Assembly (NCBI RefSeq): GCF_030695035.1
Contig: NZ_JAUYTT010000008.1
Span: forward strand, 930,001 to 994,000
Direction of reading: 5' to 3'
Source: Frigidibacter sp.
GTDB taxonomy: Bacteria; Pseudomonadota; Alphaproteobacteria; Rhodobacterales; Rhodobacteraceae
Length of the DNA stretch: 64,000 bases
Made by a program: the position numbers and the translations under genes. Under the pieces are notes generated by a model that saw only the letters and a list, made by a program, of their open reading frames with translations, was not told where the DNA came from and made no database searches. Of this stretch, positions 35,900-44,569 are shown one piece after another (the first letter of the stretch is position 1; each line of letters begins with the position of its first letter).

Positions 35900-36520
35900 T
35901 TACCGCTCCATCGCGCCCTTGCCGGCCATGATCTTGGGTCTTGCCCGCACGATCCGGGCAACCCGCGTGGCAGAGGTCTTGGCCGAGGACAGGTGGATCA
36001 CATAGCTGGTCTGCCGCCCGGGGGTGAGGGCGTGGAAGGCCTCGGCAAGGTCCGGGTCGGCGTCCATCGCTTCAATCAGCTCATCTGGCAACTCGCGGAC
36101 GGTGTCGTCCTTCGGGGGCCTCAGCCCCGCCTCGGCATAGCTCTTCGCCTCGGCCAGGTAAGCGCCGATCACCCACGCCCTGCCCGCCACCTGGTCATTG
36201 CCCGTAAAGCGGATCATGTCCGCGTGCCGGGTGTTCGGCCCTTGCTTTTCCAGCACCCCCTCCGGATCCTTCATCAGCGCGGCATTGAAGAAACTCAGGC
36301 GGAAGTCGCCGCGGAAGGCCCCGATGATGGCGATGTTGCGCCCGGCATGGGTGTAGCAGGGATGGCCCCATTTCACCGTCTCGGTCAGCACGGCCGCAAG
36401 ACACAGGCCCCGTAGCGCCGTCAGCCCGCGCTGCCAGGCGAGCACCGAGCAATCGGGCGTGGCGAAACGCTCACAGCGGCCGCAGCCTTTGGTGAAATAG
36501 TCCTCGATCTCGGAGATCAT
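35900..36520 (-). CDS. YdeI-like protein (DUF1801 domain)
   Basis: The 206-residue protein matches the YdeI/YdhG family. A DUF1801 domain fills the first part (VLTETVKWGHPCYTHAGRNIAIIGAF), and the C-terminal region has LPDELIEAMDADPDLAEAFHALTPGRQTSY followed by a KTSATRVARI-type helix. The N-terminus carries two cysteines in TKGCGRCERF. Its function is not established; members have been linked to stress survival. It is isolated: 221 bp of non-coding DNA separate it from dnaE2 with no clear signal in them. Confidence 0.85.
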   Translation of the reverse strand: MISEIEDYFTKGCGRCERFATPDCSVLAWQRGLTALRGLCLAAVLTETVKWGHPCYTHAGRNIAIIGAFRGDFRLSFFNAALMKDPEGVLEKQGPNTRHADMIRFTGNDQVAGRAWVIGAYLAEAKSYAEAGLRPPKDDTVRELPDELIEAMDADPDLAEAFHALTPGRQTSYVIHLSSAKTSATRVARIVRARPKIMAGKGAMER

Positions 36521-36579
36521 CGGCCTCGGGTCTCCCGGTCACACCCGCAGCCTACCGCCGATCCGCCCGTCCGCCAACC

Positions 36580-37389
36580 TCAGCCCGCATCCCGCACCAG
36601 CCGGAAGCCAAGATAGTCCGGCGGCACGCCCGCGGCGCAGCCGCCCGAGCGGGCGTCGCGGATGAAGTCGATCACGAAGGCGCGGTGCTTGCCCTGCACC
36701 GCCCGCACGCCGCAATAGTCGCTGCGGGTGGCGATGGCGGTGCCGTCCGGTGTCAGGGTGCCGTTCTGGAAGCAGGTTTCGGTCCATTCCCAGACATTTC
36801 CGGCGATGTCGGCCACCCCCAGCCCGTTCTCCCCGAAATGCCCCTGCGGGTGCGGCTGCATGTCGGCCTCGCCGCGCAGCTCCACCTCGCGCAGATAGCT
36901 GGCGATCCAGCGGCGCGAGGGGTCGGCGCCGTTCATGTCCTCGGCGAATCCATCGTCAAAGCCCCGCTCGCCCGCCGCGCGCAGCCATTCGGCATCGGTG
37001 GGCAGGCGCCAAGTCTCGCCGGTTTGGGCCGAGAGCCAGGCGGCATAGGCGGTCGCGTCGGCATGGTTGATGTTGGTCTGCGGCATCCCCGCCTGCCCGG
37101 TGGCCGGCAGCTGCGGACAGTCGCGGTCGGCCACACAGCGGGCGTAGTCGGCCTCACTCACATGGAATTTCATCACGTCCAGCGCGGCGGCCGCCCGCTG
37201 CTCCATCGGCGCATCGACTATGCGGGTGCCTTGGCGGAACTCGCCGGCAGGGCGATACTCCTGCGGACCGGCGGCAATGCGGATGGTTGCGGGCGCGGCG
37301 AGAGTCGCCTCGGGCTCGGGACGCAAGGCCGCTACCCCCGCAATCACGGCAAGGGCGAACAGCAGGGCAAGCGCGGCGGGGGTGGTCAT
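36580..37389 (-). CDS. nirV: NirV-like formylglycine-generating-enzyme-domain protein
   Basis: The 269-residue protein has an N-terminal membrane anchor or signal (ALALLFALAVIAGVAAL) and an SUMF1/FGE-type domain. Landmarks are NHADATAYAAWLSAQTGETWRLPTDAEW, GVADIAGNVWEWTETCF and the terminal YLGFRLVRD. Genes of this type placed directly after nirK are called nirV in denitrifiers. The role is unproven, possibly in reductase maturation. It starts 63 bp downstream of nirK in the same direction, so cotranscription from the nirK promoter is likely. Confidence 0.87.
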   Translation of the reverse strand: MTTPAALALLFALAVIAGVAALRPEPEATLAAPATIRIAAGPQEYRPAGEFRQGTRIVDAPMEQRAAAALDVMKFHVSEADYARCVADRDCPQLPATGQAGMPQTNINHADATAYAAWLSAQTGETWRLPTDAEWLRAAGERGFDDGFAEDMNGADPSRRWIASYLREVELRGEADMQPHPQGHFGENGLGVADIAGNVWEWTETCFQNGTLTPDGTAIATRSDYCGVRAVQGKHRAFVIDFIRDARSGGCAAGVPPDYLGFRLVRDAG

Positions 37390-37452
37390 GGCAGGCTCCT
37401 GAAAACGGTGAGGGCGGCCCCGGAACCCCGGAGCCGCCCCGTCAACGCGAGG

Positions 37453-38604
37453 TCACGGCAGGGCGGTGCGCCCCTCGTGCAGCACGTCATATTCGACCGG
37501 GGCTACCACCTGTTCCATCAGGTCGTTGTTCCAGTCGCCGCCGACGATCACATGGGCCGTGGCACCAAGGTTCACCGCCTCGATCAGGTTGTGGTTCACG
37601 TAGGCATAGACCCCCGGCTGCAAGAAGGTGTAGAGCGCCGCCCCGGCCGAGCCGCCTCGGATGAACCATGTTTCCAGATCGCGGTCCGGCGCGTTGTTGA
37701 ACTTGCCGCTTTCCCAGACCAGATCGCCATGCCCGCCGATCAGGTGCGGGCGGCTGTCGCGGTTCGCCTGGCTGTGCACGAACAGCACTGTCTCGCCCTG
37801 CTCGGCGACCAGCGCGCCGGTGCCGGTCAGTGCGCCGACCCGGCCATTGAACACCACATGCGAGGGGATCAGCCCGTTCATCACCTCCAGCATGTCGGAA
37901 TAGCCCTCGCCGGCATCGGCAAAGCGCATGTATTCGCCGTCGTCGCCGCGCGGGATGTAGAAGTCGTTCTCGCCGATATGGTAGATCCGGTCATAGGAGA
38001 CCGGCTTGCCCAGATGGTCCTTCAGCCCGTCCCGCGGCAGCACCATGATCGCGCCCGACATGCCGGACACGACGTGCCACGGAATCATCGGGCCCCCGGG
38101 GGCGCAGTGATAGACGAACACCCCCGGCCGCGTGGCCTTGAAGCGCAGCACCGCCTTTTCGCCGGGGTTGACCAGCGTCAGCGACCCACCGCCAAGCGCG
38201 CCGGTGGCGGCATGGAAGTCGATATTGTGCTGCATCATGTTCTCGGGCGGGTTGAACAGCGTCAGTTCAACATAGTCGCCCTCATGCACCACCATCATCG
38301 GGCCGGGGACCGAACCGTTGAACGTCATCGCCTGGATCCAGGCATTCTCGTCGACCTGCAGCTCCTGCTCGATGATCTTCATCTCGAACTCGACGATCTG
38401 CGGCCCGACCGTCGCCACCTGCTCATGCTCATGCACGAAGGGCGGGGCGACCAGTTTCACCTTGCGGCGTGTCATGGAAGACAGATCGACCGGGGCAGCG
38501 GCAGAGGTGTCCATCACCTCTTCGGCGGCCGCAGATGTCTTGAGGACATAGGGCGAGGCGGCAACCAGTGCGGCCCCCATGAGTGCAGCGCGTCTGGTCA
38601 GCAT
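37453..38604 (-). CDS. nirK: Copper-containing nitrite reductase (NO-forming)
   Basis: The 383-residue enzyme reduces nitrite to NO in the periplasm. The start at 38604 has AAAGGAAT upstream and a Tat-type signal ([17 protein letters not shown]). Type 1 copper ligands are visible as His126, Cys167, His177 and Met182 in [19 protein letters not shown]. Type 2 ligands are His131 and His166 with catalytic Asp129 (QHNIDFH). The catalytic-histidine region is IPSHVVFNG. It belongs to the Alcaligenes/Rhodobacter class I type. No nor or nos gene is in this window. A TTG-N8-CAA box lies 63-76 bp upstream. Confidence 0.97.
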   Translation of the reverse strand: MLTRRAALMGAALVAASPYVLKTSAAAEEVMDTSAAAPVDLSSMTRRKVKLVAPPFVHEHEQVATVGPQIVEFEMKIIEQELQVDENAWIQAMTFNGSVPGPMMVVHEGDYVELTLFNPPENMMQHNIDFHAATGALGGGSLTLVNPGEKAVLRFKATRPGVFVYHCAPGGPMIPWHVVSGMSGAIMVLPRDGLKDHLGKPVSYDRIYHIGENDFYIPRGDDGEYMRFADAGEGYSDMLEVMNGLIPSHVVFNGRVGALTGTGALVAEQGETVLFVHSQANRDSRPHLIGGHGDLVWESGKFNNAPDRDLETWFIRGGSAGAALYTFLQPGVYAYVNHNLIEAVNLGATAHVIVGGDWNNDLMEQVVAPVEYDVLHEGRTALP

Positions 38605-38666
38605 CTGATATTCCTTTCGAGAATGAACCATTTCCCGAAATCTAGGCCGCAGCCCGGTCGCCTTCG

Positions 38667-38680
38667 TTGTGATGCAGCAA
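38667..38680 (-). promoter_or_regulatory. CRP/FNR-type box (NnrR/FnrL-like) upstream of nirK
   Basis: The dyad TTGTGATGCAGCAA (plus-strand reading) matches TTG-N8-CAA, the half-site layout of FNR/NnrR/DNR regulators. Its inner positions differ from strict FNR (TTGAT-N4-ATCAA), which favours an NnrR/Nnr-type, NO-responsive factor. The centre is about 70 bp before the ATG, suitable for activation at -41.5 with a short leader. Confidence 0.6.
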
Positions 38681-38763
38681 CGTTCGGCGCGGTTCCTTGG
38701 GGCAATCGGGCCGCCGTCCCGGGCCGGTGGGTACGGGCCGGGTGGCGGTTGCCCCAAGGCGGG

Positions 38764-39570
38764 TCAGTCGAAGGGGCTTGGGCTGGGAAAGCGGCCGATG
38801 GGCAGGATGTCGGATACAAGCCCTGCCCCCTCAACCCATGTGTGCAGCGTCACGGCGCCGGGCTCCAAGATCAGCGAGTGAATCGCATCTGCGCGCAGGT
38901 CGCGGTGGACGGCATGGGCGGTTGACGGCGCGATCTGGCAGGTGACCTTGCCGATCTGCCCGGTCATGGCCCGGTGAACATGGCCGGACATCATGCGAAC
39001 CGGGCCGGGATGCGCCTGCAGCCGATCCATCAGCGCCGCCCCGTTGCGCAGGTTGTCAGCATCCATTGCGGGGATGCCGGACTGCATCCACGGGTGATGC
39101 GTCACCACCACCACCGGGCGATCCCCGAAGGACCGCAGGCTGCGGTCGAGGAAGGTGAAGCCTTCGTCCGCCAGCCAGCCATGATGGGCACCGTCCAAAA
39201 GCGTGTCGAGCCCGATCACAGCGAAGGGGCCAAAGTCGCGCAGCCAGTGGATCGGGCCAGCCTCGGGCATCCAGTCCGCACCGGCAAAGGCCGCACGCAT
39301 GGCGGTGTGGCTGTCATGGTTGCCGGGGATTGCCAGCCAAGGCAGGTCAAGGCCCGCCATGATCTCGGCAAACAGGGCGTATTCCTCGGACCTGCCGTCG
39401 TCGGTCAGATCGCCGGTGACGATGGCGCAGTCGACCGGGCCAAGCGCCGGCAGCCGCGCGTTGATCGAGGCGACGGCGGCGCGCAGCGCGGTGACGGTGT
39501 CGGACTGGCCGCAGACAAGCTGGCCTTCGGGCACGATATGGGGATCGCTGATCTGGATGAAGGCGGGCAT
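38764..39570 (-). CDS. Class III metallophosphodiesterase (CpdA/GpdQ-like)
   Basis: The 268-residue cytoplasmic enzyme shows all calcineurin-like metal motifs in order: ISDPHI, GDLTDDG, GNHDSH, THHPWM and SGHVHRA. The length and layout fit the CpdA/GpdQ class, which acts on cAMP or glycerophosphodiesters. It is the last gene of a LacI-controlled ABC importer operon; its start sits directly beside the ATPase stop. The substrate is probably a phosphodiester taken up by that importer, but this is inferred from position only. Confidence 0.85.
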   Translation of the reverse strand: MPAFIQISDPHIVPEGQLVCGQSDTVTALRAAVASINARLPALGPVDCAIVTGDLTDDGRSEEYALFAEIMAGLDLPWLAIPGNHDSHTAMRAAFAGADWMPEAGPIHWLRDFGPFAVIGLDTLLDGAHHGWLADEGFTFLDRSLRSFGDRPVVVVTHHPWMQSGIPAMDADNLRNGAALMDRLQAHPGPVRMMSGHVHRAMTGQIGKVTCQIAPSTAHAVHRDLRADAIHSLILEPGAVTLHTWVEGAGLVSDILPIGRFPSPSPFD

Positions 39571-40605
39571 TCAGGCGGCGGCTTTCTCTGGGGTCAGGGT
39601 CAGAATGGATTGCGGCGCGATGGCAAGGCGCACCGTCTCGCCGGGCTTCGGGGCGGATTGGCCCTGATGCAGGCAGAACAGGGTCTGATCCGTCGCGCCG
39701 CTTAGGGCGATGCGGTAATGGGTGCCAAGGAAGGTGACGGCGGTGACGCGGGCGGTCAGCGGGCCGTCCTGGGCGAGCCGCACATCCTCGGCCCGCACGA
39801 AGGCGGCCATGCCGTCAGACGGGGCAGCCAGCGCCAGAGTGCCGCCCGGCAGGTGCAGCTGATCGCCCTCGATCCGGCCGCCAAGGGGCATCGAGTTACC
39901 AACAAAGCGCGCGACGAAGGCGTTTTGCGGTGCCCGGTACAGCGCCTCGGGCGTGCCGATCTGGGCAACGCGGCCCTGGCTCATCACCGCAACCCTGTCG
40001 GCAATCGCCATCGCCTCGTCCTGATCATGGGTCACGAAGATCGCGGTGATCCCAAACTGGCGCAGCAGCGCCGCCAGCTCATCGCGCAACTGCCCGCGCA
40101 GGGCAGCATCGAGTGCCGACAGCGGCTCATCCAGCAACAGCAGGCGCGGGCGCGGCGCGAAGGCACGGGCCAGCGCCACCCGCTGCCGCTGCCCGCCCGA
40201 CAGCGCGCCGATCGCCCGCCCGGCATAGGGCTCCAGCCGGCACAGCGCGATCACCTCATCGACCCGTGCGTCGATCTGCGCGCGTGGCAGGCCCTGCATC
40301 TTCAGCCCGTAGCCGATATTGCCGCGCACCGACATGTTGGGGAAGAGGGCGTAGGACTGGAACACCATCCCCACCTTCCGCCGCTCTACCGGCTGGTGGG
40401 TCATGTCATCGTCCTTGAATCGGATCTCGGCCCCGGCATCGGCCGTCTCCAACCCCGCGATAATGCGCAAAAGCGTGGTCTTGCCGCAGCCCGAGGGGCC
40501 AAGCAGCGACACGATCTCGCCCTCGGCGATATCGAGGTCGGTCGGCAGCAGCGCGCGGGTGCCGCCGGGATAGGTCTTGGCGATGTTGCGAAGGGTCAGG
40601 GTCAT
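39571..40605 (-). CDS. ABC transporter ATP-binding protein (Fe3+/polyamine/phosphonate importer type)
   Basis: The start at 40605 (MTLTLRNIAKTYPGGTRALL) was chosen over an upstream in-frame ATG. The 344-residue protein has Walker A GPSGCGKTT, Q-loop VFQSYALFPNMSV, signature LSGGQRQRVALARAFA, Walker B LLLLDEPLSALD and a C-terminal TOBE domain. It resembles PotA/FbpC/PhnT. It serves the two permeases and the binding protein just upstream. Confidence 0.93.
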   Translation of the reverse strand: MTLTLRNIAKTYPGGTRALLPTDLDIAEGEIVSLLGPSGCGKTTLLRIIAGLETADAGAEIRFKDDDMTHQPVERRKVGMVFQSYALFPNMSVRGNIGYGLKMQGLPRAQIDARVDEVIALCRLEPYAGRAIGALSGGQRQRVALARAFAPRPRLLLLDEPLSALDAALRGQLRDELAALLRQFGITAIFVTHDQDEAMAIADRVAVMSQGRVAQIGTPEALYRAPQNAFVARFVGNSMPLGGRIEGDQLHLPGGTLALAAPSDGMAAFVRAEDVRLAQDGPLTARVTAVTFLGTHYRIALSGATDQTLFCLHQGQSAPKPGETVRLAIAPQSILTLTPEKAAA

Positions 40606-40615
40606 TGGGCGATCC

Positions 40616-41401
40616 TCATTTGGTAATCTGCTGCGCGCGGGCGCTGGCCCATTGCATGGCAAGCAGCAGCGGCACGATCATCACGAAGAAGATCAGCGTA
40701 TAGGCCGAGGCGATTTCGAGCCGCATCGAGGCGTAGCTGTCGGCCAGCCCCACGGGCAGGGTTTTCAGGAAGGGTGTGTGCAGCATCCAGGTCAGGTTGA
40801 ACTCGCCGATGGAGAGGGTGACGACAGTCAGCGCCCCCGCCAGAATGCCCGGCAGCGCATTCGGCACCACCACATCGAAGAACCGCCGCGCCGGGCCGGC
40901 GCCAAGGGTGGCTGCGCCCTCTTCCAGCGTCTTGAGGTCGATGGCGGCCAGAACCGATTGGACGGAGCGCACCATGAAGGGCAGCGTGTAGAGGACATGG
41001 CCGACGAGGATGAAGGTCCAGCTCATCCGGAAGCCCTTGTAGCTGCCGTAGAGCTGCAGCAGCGCCAGCGCCAGCGCGAGGCCGGGAATGGCCAGCGGCA
41101 GGGAAATGAACTCCTCCACCGCGCGCGACAGCCGGCCCGGGTTGCGGGCAAGCGCATAGGCCGCGGGCACGCCGATCACCAGAGTCACGCACAGGCAGGC
41201 CAGCGCGATGCCAAGCGACAGGAAGATGGACGAGGCGTAAAGCTCCCACACCACGCCAATCCAGTCCAGCGTCAGGCCAGAGCTGATGCCCTGGAAGTAG
41301 TTCACCGTCACGCCCGCCAGAACCGACTGGATCGTCGGCACGAGCAGGAAGGCGGCCGCCAGCAGCGTCACCGCCAGTTGCAGGGCTTTTCCCATCCGCA
41401 T
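40616..41401 (-). CDS. ABC transporter permease 2 (PotC/PhnV-like)
   Basis: The 261-residue permease has six predicted helices and the coupling-loop motif LEEGAATLGAGPARRFFDVVVPNALPGI. It is of the class that pairs with Fe3+-, polyamine- or 2-aminoethylphosphonate-type binding proteins. It lies 10 bp before the ATPase gene and 4 bp after permease 1. Confidence 0.92.
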   Translation of the reverse strand: MRMGKALQLAVTLLAAAFLLVPTIQSVLAGVTVNYFQGISSGLTLDWIGVVWELYASSIFLSLGIALACLCVTLVIGVPAAYALARNPGRLSRAVEEFISLPLAIPGLALALALLQLYGSYKGFRMSWTFILVGHVLYTLPFMVRSVQSVLAAIDLKTLEEGAATLGAGPARRFFDVVVPNALPGILAGALTVVTLSIGEFNLTWMLHTPFLKTLPVGLADSYASMRLEIASAYTLIFFVMIVPLLLAMQWASARAQQITK

Positions 41402-41405
41402 GGCC

Positions 41406-42209
41406 TCAGCCCCCCGCCGCGATAGTGGAGCCCGAGAAGCTGCGGGCCAGGAACAGCATTCCCCAAGTGACGATGCCCAGCAGGACGGACAGGGCGGCGG
41501 CCATGGCGATGTTCGCCGACAGCGTGAACTCGGTGTAGATCACCATCGGCAACACATCGATATTGGTGGCCAGCGTGAAGGCGGTGCCAAAGGCCCCCAT
41601 CGCGGTGGCAAAGGCAATCGCGCCGGCGGCGACCAGCGCGGGCGCCAGCGCCGGGATCAGCACATCGCGCAGCACCCGGTGCGGCGGCGCGCCCAGCGTG
41701 CGGGCCGCCTCCTCCAACGCAGGATCGATCTTTTCGGCAGCCGCCATTACCGTCAGCAGCACGCGGGGGATCGAGAAATAGAGATAGCCGAGGAACAGCC
41801 CGAAGATCGAATAGGCAAAGACCACATGGCCGGGGAAGATGGTGTTGAACAGCCCCTGCCGTCCGCCCAGCAAGATGATCATGAAGCCCACGACGACGCC
41901 CGGAAAGGCCAGCGGCAGCGTCAGGATCGACAGCAGCACCGCCCGCCCGCGAAAGCGGTTGCGGGTCAGGAACAGCCCGGCGGTGGTGGACACGACAAGC
42001 GCGGCGATGGTGACGCAGACCGACACCAGAACCGTCTGCACCAGCGTCGTCAGGTAGCGGGGCGTGTGCAGGATCTGCCAGTAGATGCCCCAGCCGGCCT
42101 CGCCCTCGCCCGAGGCAAGGACCAGCCGCACCAGCGGCAGCGCCAGGAAGGTCAGCGCGAAGATTGCGAGAGGCACGAGGCACAGGGCAACGAACTGCCG
42201 GGAAGACAT
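41406..42209 (-). CDS. ABC transporter permease 1 (PotB/PhnU-like)
   Basis: The 267-residue permease has about six helices and the EAA-type loop LEEAARTLGAPPHRVLRDVLIPALAPALVA. It starts with MSSRQFVALCLVPLAIFALT. It forms the membrane channel with permease 2. A stem-loop at 42232-42255 separates it from the binding-protein gene. Confidence 0.92.
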   Translation of the reverse strand: MSSRQFVALCLVPLAIFALTFLALPLVRLVLASGEGEAGWGIYWQILHTPRYLTTLVQTVLVSVCVTIAALVVSTTAGLFLTRNRFRGRAVLLSILTLPLAFPGVVVGFMIILLGGRQGLFNTIFPGHVVFAYSIFGLFLGYLYFSIPRVLLTVMAAAEKIDPALEEAARTLGAPPHRVLRDVLIPALAPALVAAGAIAFATAMGAFGTAFTLATNIDVLPMVIYTEFTLSANIAMAAALSVLLGIVTWGMLFLARSFSGSTIAAGG

Positions 42210-42231
42210 GGGGAATTCCTTGGAATGGGTT

Positions 42232-42255
42232 GGGCAGGGCGCGACCGCCCTGCCC
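42232..42255. other. Stem-loop between binding protein and permease genes
   Basis: A perfect 9-bp repeat (GGGCAGGGC / GCCCTGCCC, 6-nt loop) lies in the 55-bp gap. The plus-strand side ends in TTTT but transcription here runs on the minus strand, where no T-run follows. It more likely protects the abundant binding-protein mRNA or attenuates downstream expression. Confidence 0.6.
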
Positions 42256-42264
42256 TTTTGCTGG

Positions 42265-43275
42265 TTACTTCACTTCGGACAGGTAGCGCTCGCCGAAGGC
42301 AGCCTGCGCCGCGGCCATCGCCGCATAGTCCACGGCCACGGCCCGCTCATAGTCGCTGTCGGGCAGGAAGCGGCCGGCCACGTCAGCGGGCAGTTCCACC
42401 GGACGGGCCGGCTTGAGGTAGGCATTGGTCCAGATCGCCTGACCTTCGTCCGAGAGGATGAAGTCCAACGCCTTCTTGCCGGCCTCGGCATGGGGGGCAT
42501 CGGCCAAGAGGCTCATGACATAGGGCACGCGGATGGTGCCTTCGCAGGGCAGCACGAATTCGTAATTGCCGCCCTCGTTGTATTTGGCGCGATAGGCGTT
42601 GAAGTCATAGTCGAACAGGATCGGGATCTCACCCGAGACGACGCGGGCATAGGAGGTCTGCTTGGGCACCAGCGGGCTATTGGCGGCCAGATCGTTGAAA
42701 TACTTGATCGCCGGGTCGAAGTTGGTCAGATCGCCGCCGAACGCCTGGTTCACGGCAACCGCGCCGGCATAGCCCACGAAGGCCGAAGCCGGGTCGAGAT
42801 AGCCGACCATCGCCTTGTATTCGGGCTTGGTCAGGTCGGCCCAGCATTGCGGCACCGGCGCGCCGGCCAGCGCATCGACGTTCACGAACATGCCAAGCGT
42901 GCCGTAATGCACGGCAAACCAGTTGCCCTCGGGGTCTTTCAGCCCGTCCGGGATCTCGTCAAACCCTGCGGGCTTGTAGGGCTGAACGACGCCCTCCTTG
43001 ATCGCCTGAATGCCGGTGGTCACGCCGTAATAGGCGACATCGGCCACGGGCGAGGCCTTTTCGGCGATCATCTGGCTGAGCGTCTGGCCGGAGTTCTTGT
43101 TGTCATGCGGCATGGTGATGCCGGCCTGTTCGTCCAGCGCCTTCAGCATCGAGGCCCAGTCCGCCCATTCCGGCGGGCAGTTGTAGCAGACGGCGTCTTC
43201 GGCAAAGGCAACCTTGGTAAAGGCGGGCGCGGCGATGGCCGTTGCGAAGATAACGGCAAGAACGGTATGTTTCAT
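42265..43275 (-). CDS. ABC transporter substrate-binding protein (SBP family 1/6-like)
   Basis: The 336-residue periplasmic protein starts at 43275 with AAGGATG 8 bp ahead and has a Sec signal (AVIFATAIAAPAFTKVAFA). The mature N-terminus carries two close cysteines (DAVCYNCPPEWADW), and a third lies at LPCEGTIRVP. The fold matches iron/polyamine/phosphonate-type binding proteins (VADVAYYGVTTGIQA; VGYLDPASAFVGYAGAVAVN). The substrate cannot be read from sequence; a phosphate-containing compound is suggested by the phosphodiesterase at the operon end. It is 4 bp downstream of the lacI-type gene. Confidence 0.88.
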   Translation of the reverse strand: MKHTVLAVIFATAIAAPAFTKVAFAEDAVCYNCPPEWADWASMLKALDEQAGITMPHDNKNSGQTLSQMIAEKASPVADVAYYGVTTGIQAIKEGVVQPYKPAGFDEIPDGLKDPEGNWFAVHYGTLGMFVNVDALAGAPVPQCWADLTKPEYKAMVGYLDPASAFVGYAGAVAVNQAFGGDLTNFDPAIKYFNDLAANSPLVPKQTSYARVVSGEIPILFDYDFNAYRAKYNEGGNYEFVLPCEGTIRVPYVMSLLADAPHAEAGKKALDFILSDEGQAIWTNAYLKPARPVELPADVAGRFLPDSDYERAVAVDYAAMAAAQAAFGERYLSEVK

Positions 43276-43279
43276 CGGT

Positions 43280-44365
43280 TCATCCTTGTTGAGCGGTTTC
43301 GGCAGGGGGAGCGGACGGCGGTTGGGCTGCAACCCGACCGTCGTCACCTTTTCCCGGGGTCGGCGGGGCAAGCGTCGCCCCGGCCCGGAAATGGAATGGC
43401 AAGGCGGGCGGCTGAACGGGCGCGCCGCCTTGCAATCTTTCAAGCAGCAGCCGGGCAGCCTGACGGCCCATCGCCTCGGGCGAGGTTTCGATGGTGGCCA
43501 GGGGCACCTCGAGCAGGCGGCCGATCTCGATCCCGTCGAAACCGGCGACCGACATGTCCTGCGGGACGCGCCAACCCAGCAGCCGCGCGGCCTTTTGCAG
43601 GGCGATGGCGAGGAAGTCGTTCGAGGCGAAGATCGCCGTCAGCCCGGGATGCTGGCCCAGGATCACGGCAAGGCGCTCTGGCTGGCGGGCCTCGCCCTCG
43701 CCGATCTCGATCAGCGCCGGGTCCGGCAGGCCCCTTGCCCGGCACTCGGCCAGAAACCCGGCATAGCGGTTGCGCGAGCGGTCCGAAGTCGAAAAGCGCA
43801 GGGCGAGGAAGCCGGTGCGCCGGTGGCCGAGCCCGGCGAACTGGCGGGCCACCTCGCGCGCCGCCTCGACATTATCCACATAGGAGGTGACGAACCCGTC
43901 AAGCGGATCATGGAACATCAGCGCCACCGGGACACCGCGCTTGGACGCAAGCTGCAGGGCCGGGCTGCGGTCGGGCGCGACCATCGTGGCGATCAGCGCG
44001 TCGGTATCCTTGGACAGCAGCATCTCGATGGCGGCACCGTCCGCGGCCTCATCATAGTTGGAGCAGGAGATCAGCAGCTGGTAGCCCGAGCCCTGCAATT
44101 CCGCCTGCACGCCCTGCACGGCTTCCGCAAAGACCGGGTTGGCGAGCGAGGGCACAAGGCAGCCAATGGTCATCGACCGGCGGCTTTGCAGGGCGCGGCC
44201 GATGGCAGAGAAGCTGAACCCCAGCTCGCGCGCTGCCGTCTCGACCCGTTCGCGCACATCGGCGCTGGCGGAACCCGAGTTGTTCAGCACCCGGCTGGCC
44301 GTCGCCACACCGCATCCCGCCGCCTGCGCAACGTCCTTGATGGTGATGGCGGATTTTTGGGTCAT
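43280..44365 (-). CDS. LacI-family repressor of the downstream importer operon
   Basis: The 361-residue protein begins at 44365. Its DNA-binding domain reads ITIKDVAQAAGCGVATASRVLNNSGSAS with a normal hinge, and the effector domain is of the periplasmic-binding type (GCLVPSLANPVFAEAVQGVQAEL; IFASNDFLAIAL). The C-terminal tail is longer than usual (about 20 residues, Pro/Gly-rich). It is the first gene of its own operon, followed after 4 bp by the binding protein. The perfect palindrome 12 bp before the start is the evident operator, so it represses itself and the importer. Confidence 0.93.
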   Translation of the reverse strand: MTQKSAITIKDVAQAAGCGVATASRVLNNSGSASADVRERVETAARELGFSFSAIGRALQSRRSMTIGCLVPSLANPVFAEAVQGVQAELQGSGYQLLISCSNYDEAADGAAIEMLLSKDTDALIATMVAPDRSPALQLASKRGVPVALMFHDPLDGFVTSYVDNVEAAREVARQFAGLGHRRTGFLALRFSTSDRSRNRYAGFLAECRARGLPDPALIEIGEGEARQPERLAVILGQHPGLTAIFASNDFLAIALQKAARLLGWRVPQDMSVAGFDGIEIGRLLEVPLATIETSPEAMGRQAARLLLERLQGGAPVQPPALPFHFRAGATLAPPTPGKGDDGRVAAQPPSAPPAETAQQG

Positions 44366-44376
44366 GGTTTCGGCCC

Positions 44377-44394
44377 TGTGGAAACGTTTCCACA
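44377..44394. promoter_or_regulatory. LacI-type operator, perfect 18-bp palindrome
   Basis: TGTGGAAACGTTTCCACA is a perfect even palindrome with the central CG typical of LacI/GalR sites. It sits 12-29 bp before the repressor start codon, so binding would block initiation of the whole minus-strand operon. Confidence 0.88.
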
Positions 44395-44569
44395 CCTTGT
44401 AGAGCGCGAATCCACACAGGAATATGACAGCGGCGGAAAACAGGCTTTGCACCCGCGAAGCTATCTCGGCTGTCCCCTCGACCCAGTGCGGGCCAGACAC
44501 TCCGCAAGCGATCAGCACCCCAGTCAAGGGAAATTGCAAAGCGCCGCAGCCTCGCCGATGCTTGCGGGC

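Noticed and set aside
36685-38925. Plus-strand open frame of 746 codons opposite nirV and nirK
   Set aside because: nirK copper ligands and nirV motifs are on the minus strand; the plus frame lacks any recognisable sequence.
42232-42259. Stem-loop with TTTT as a plus-strand terminator
   Set aside because: No plus-strand gene reads into it; it lies inside a minus-strand operon, so an mRNA-stabilising role is more likely.
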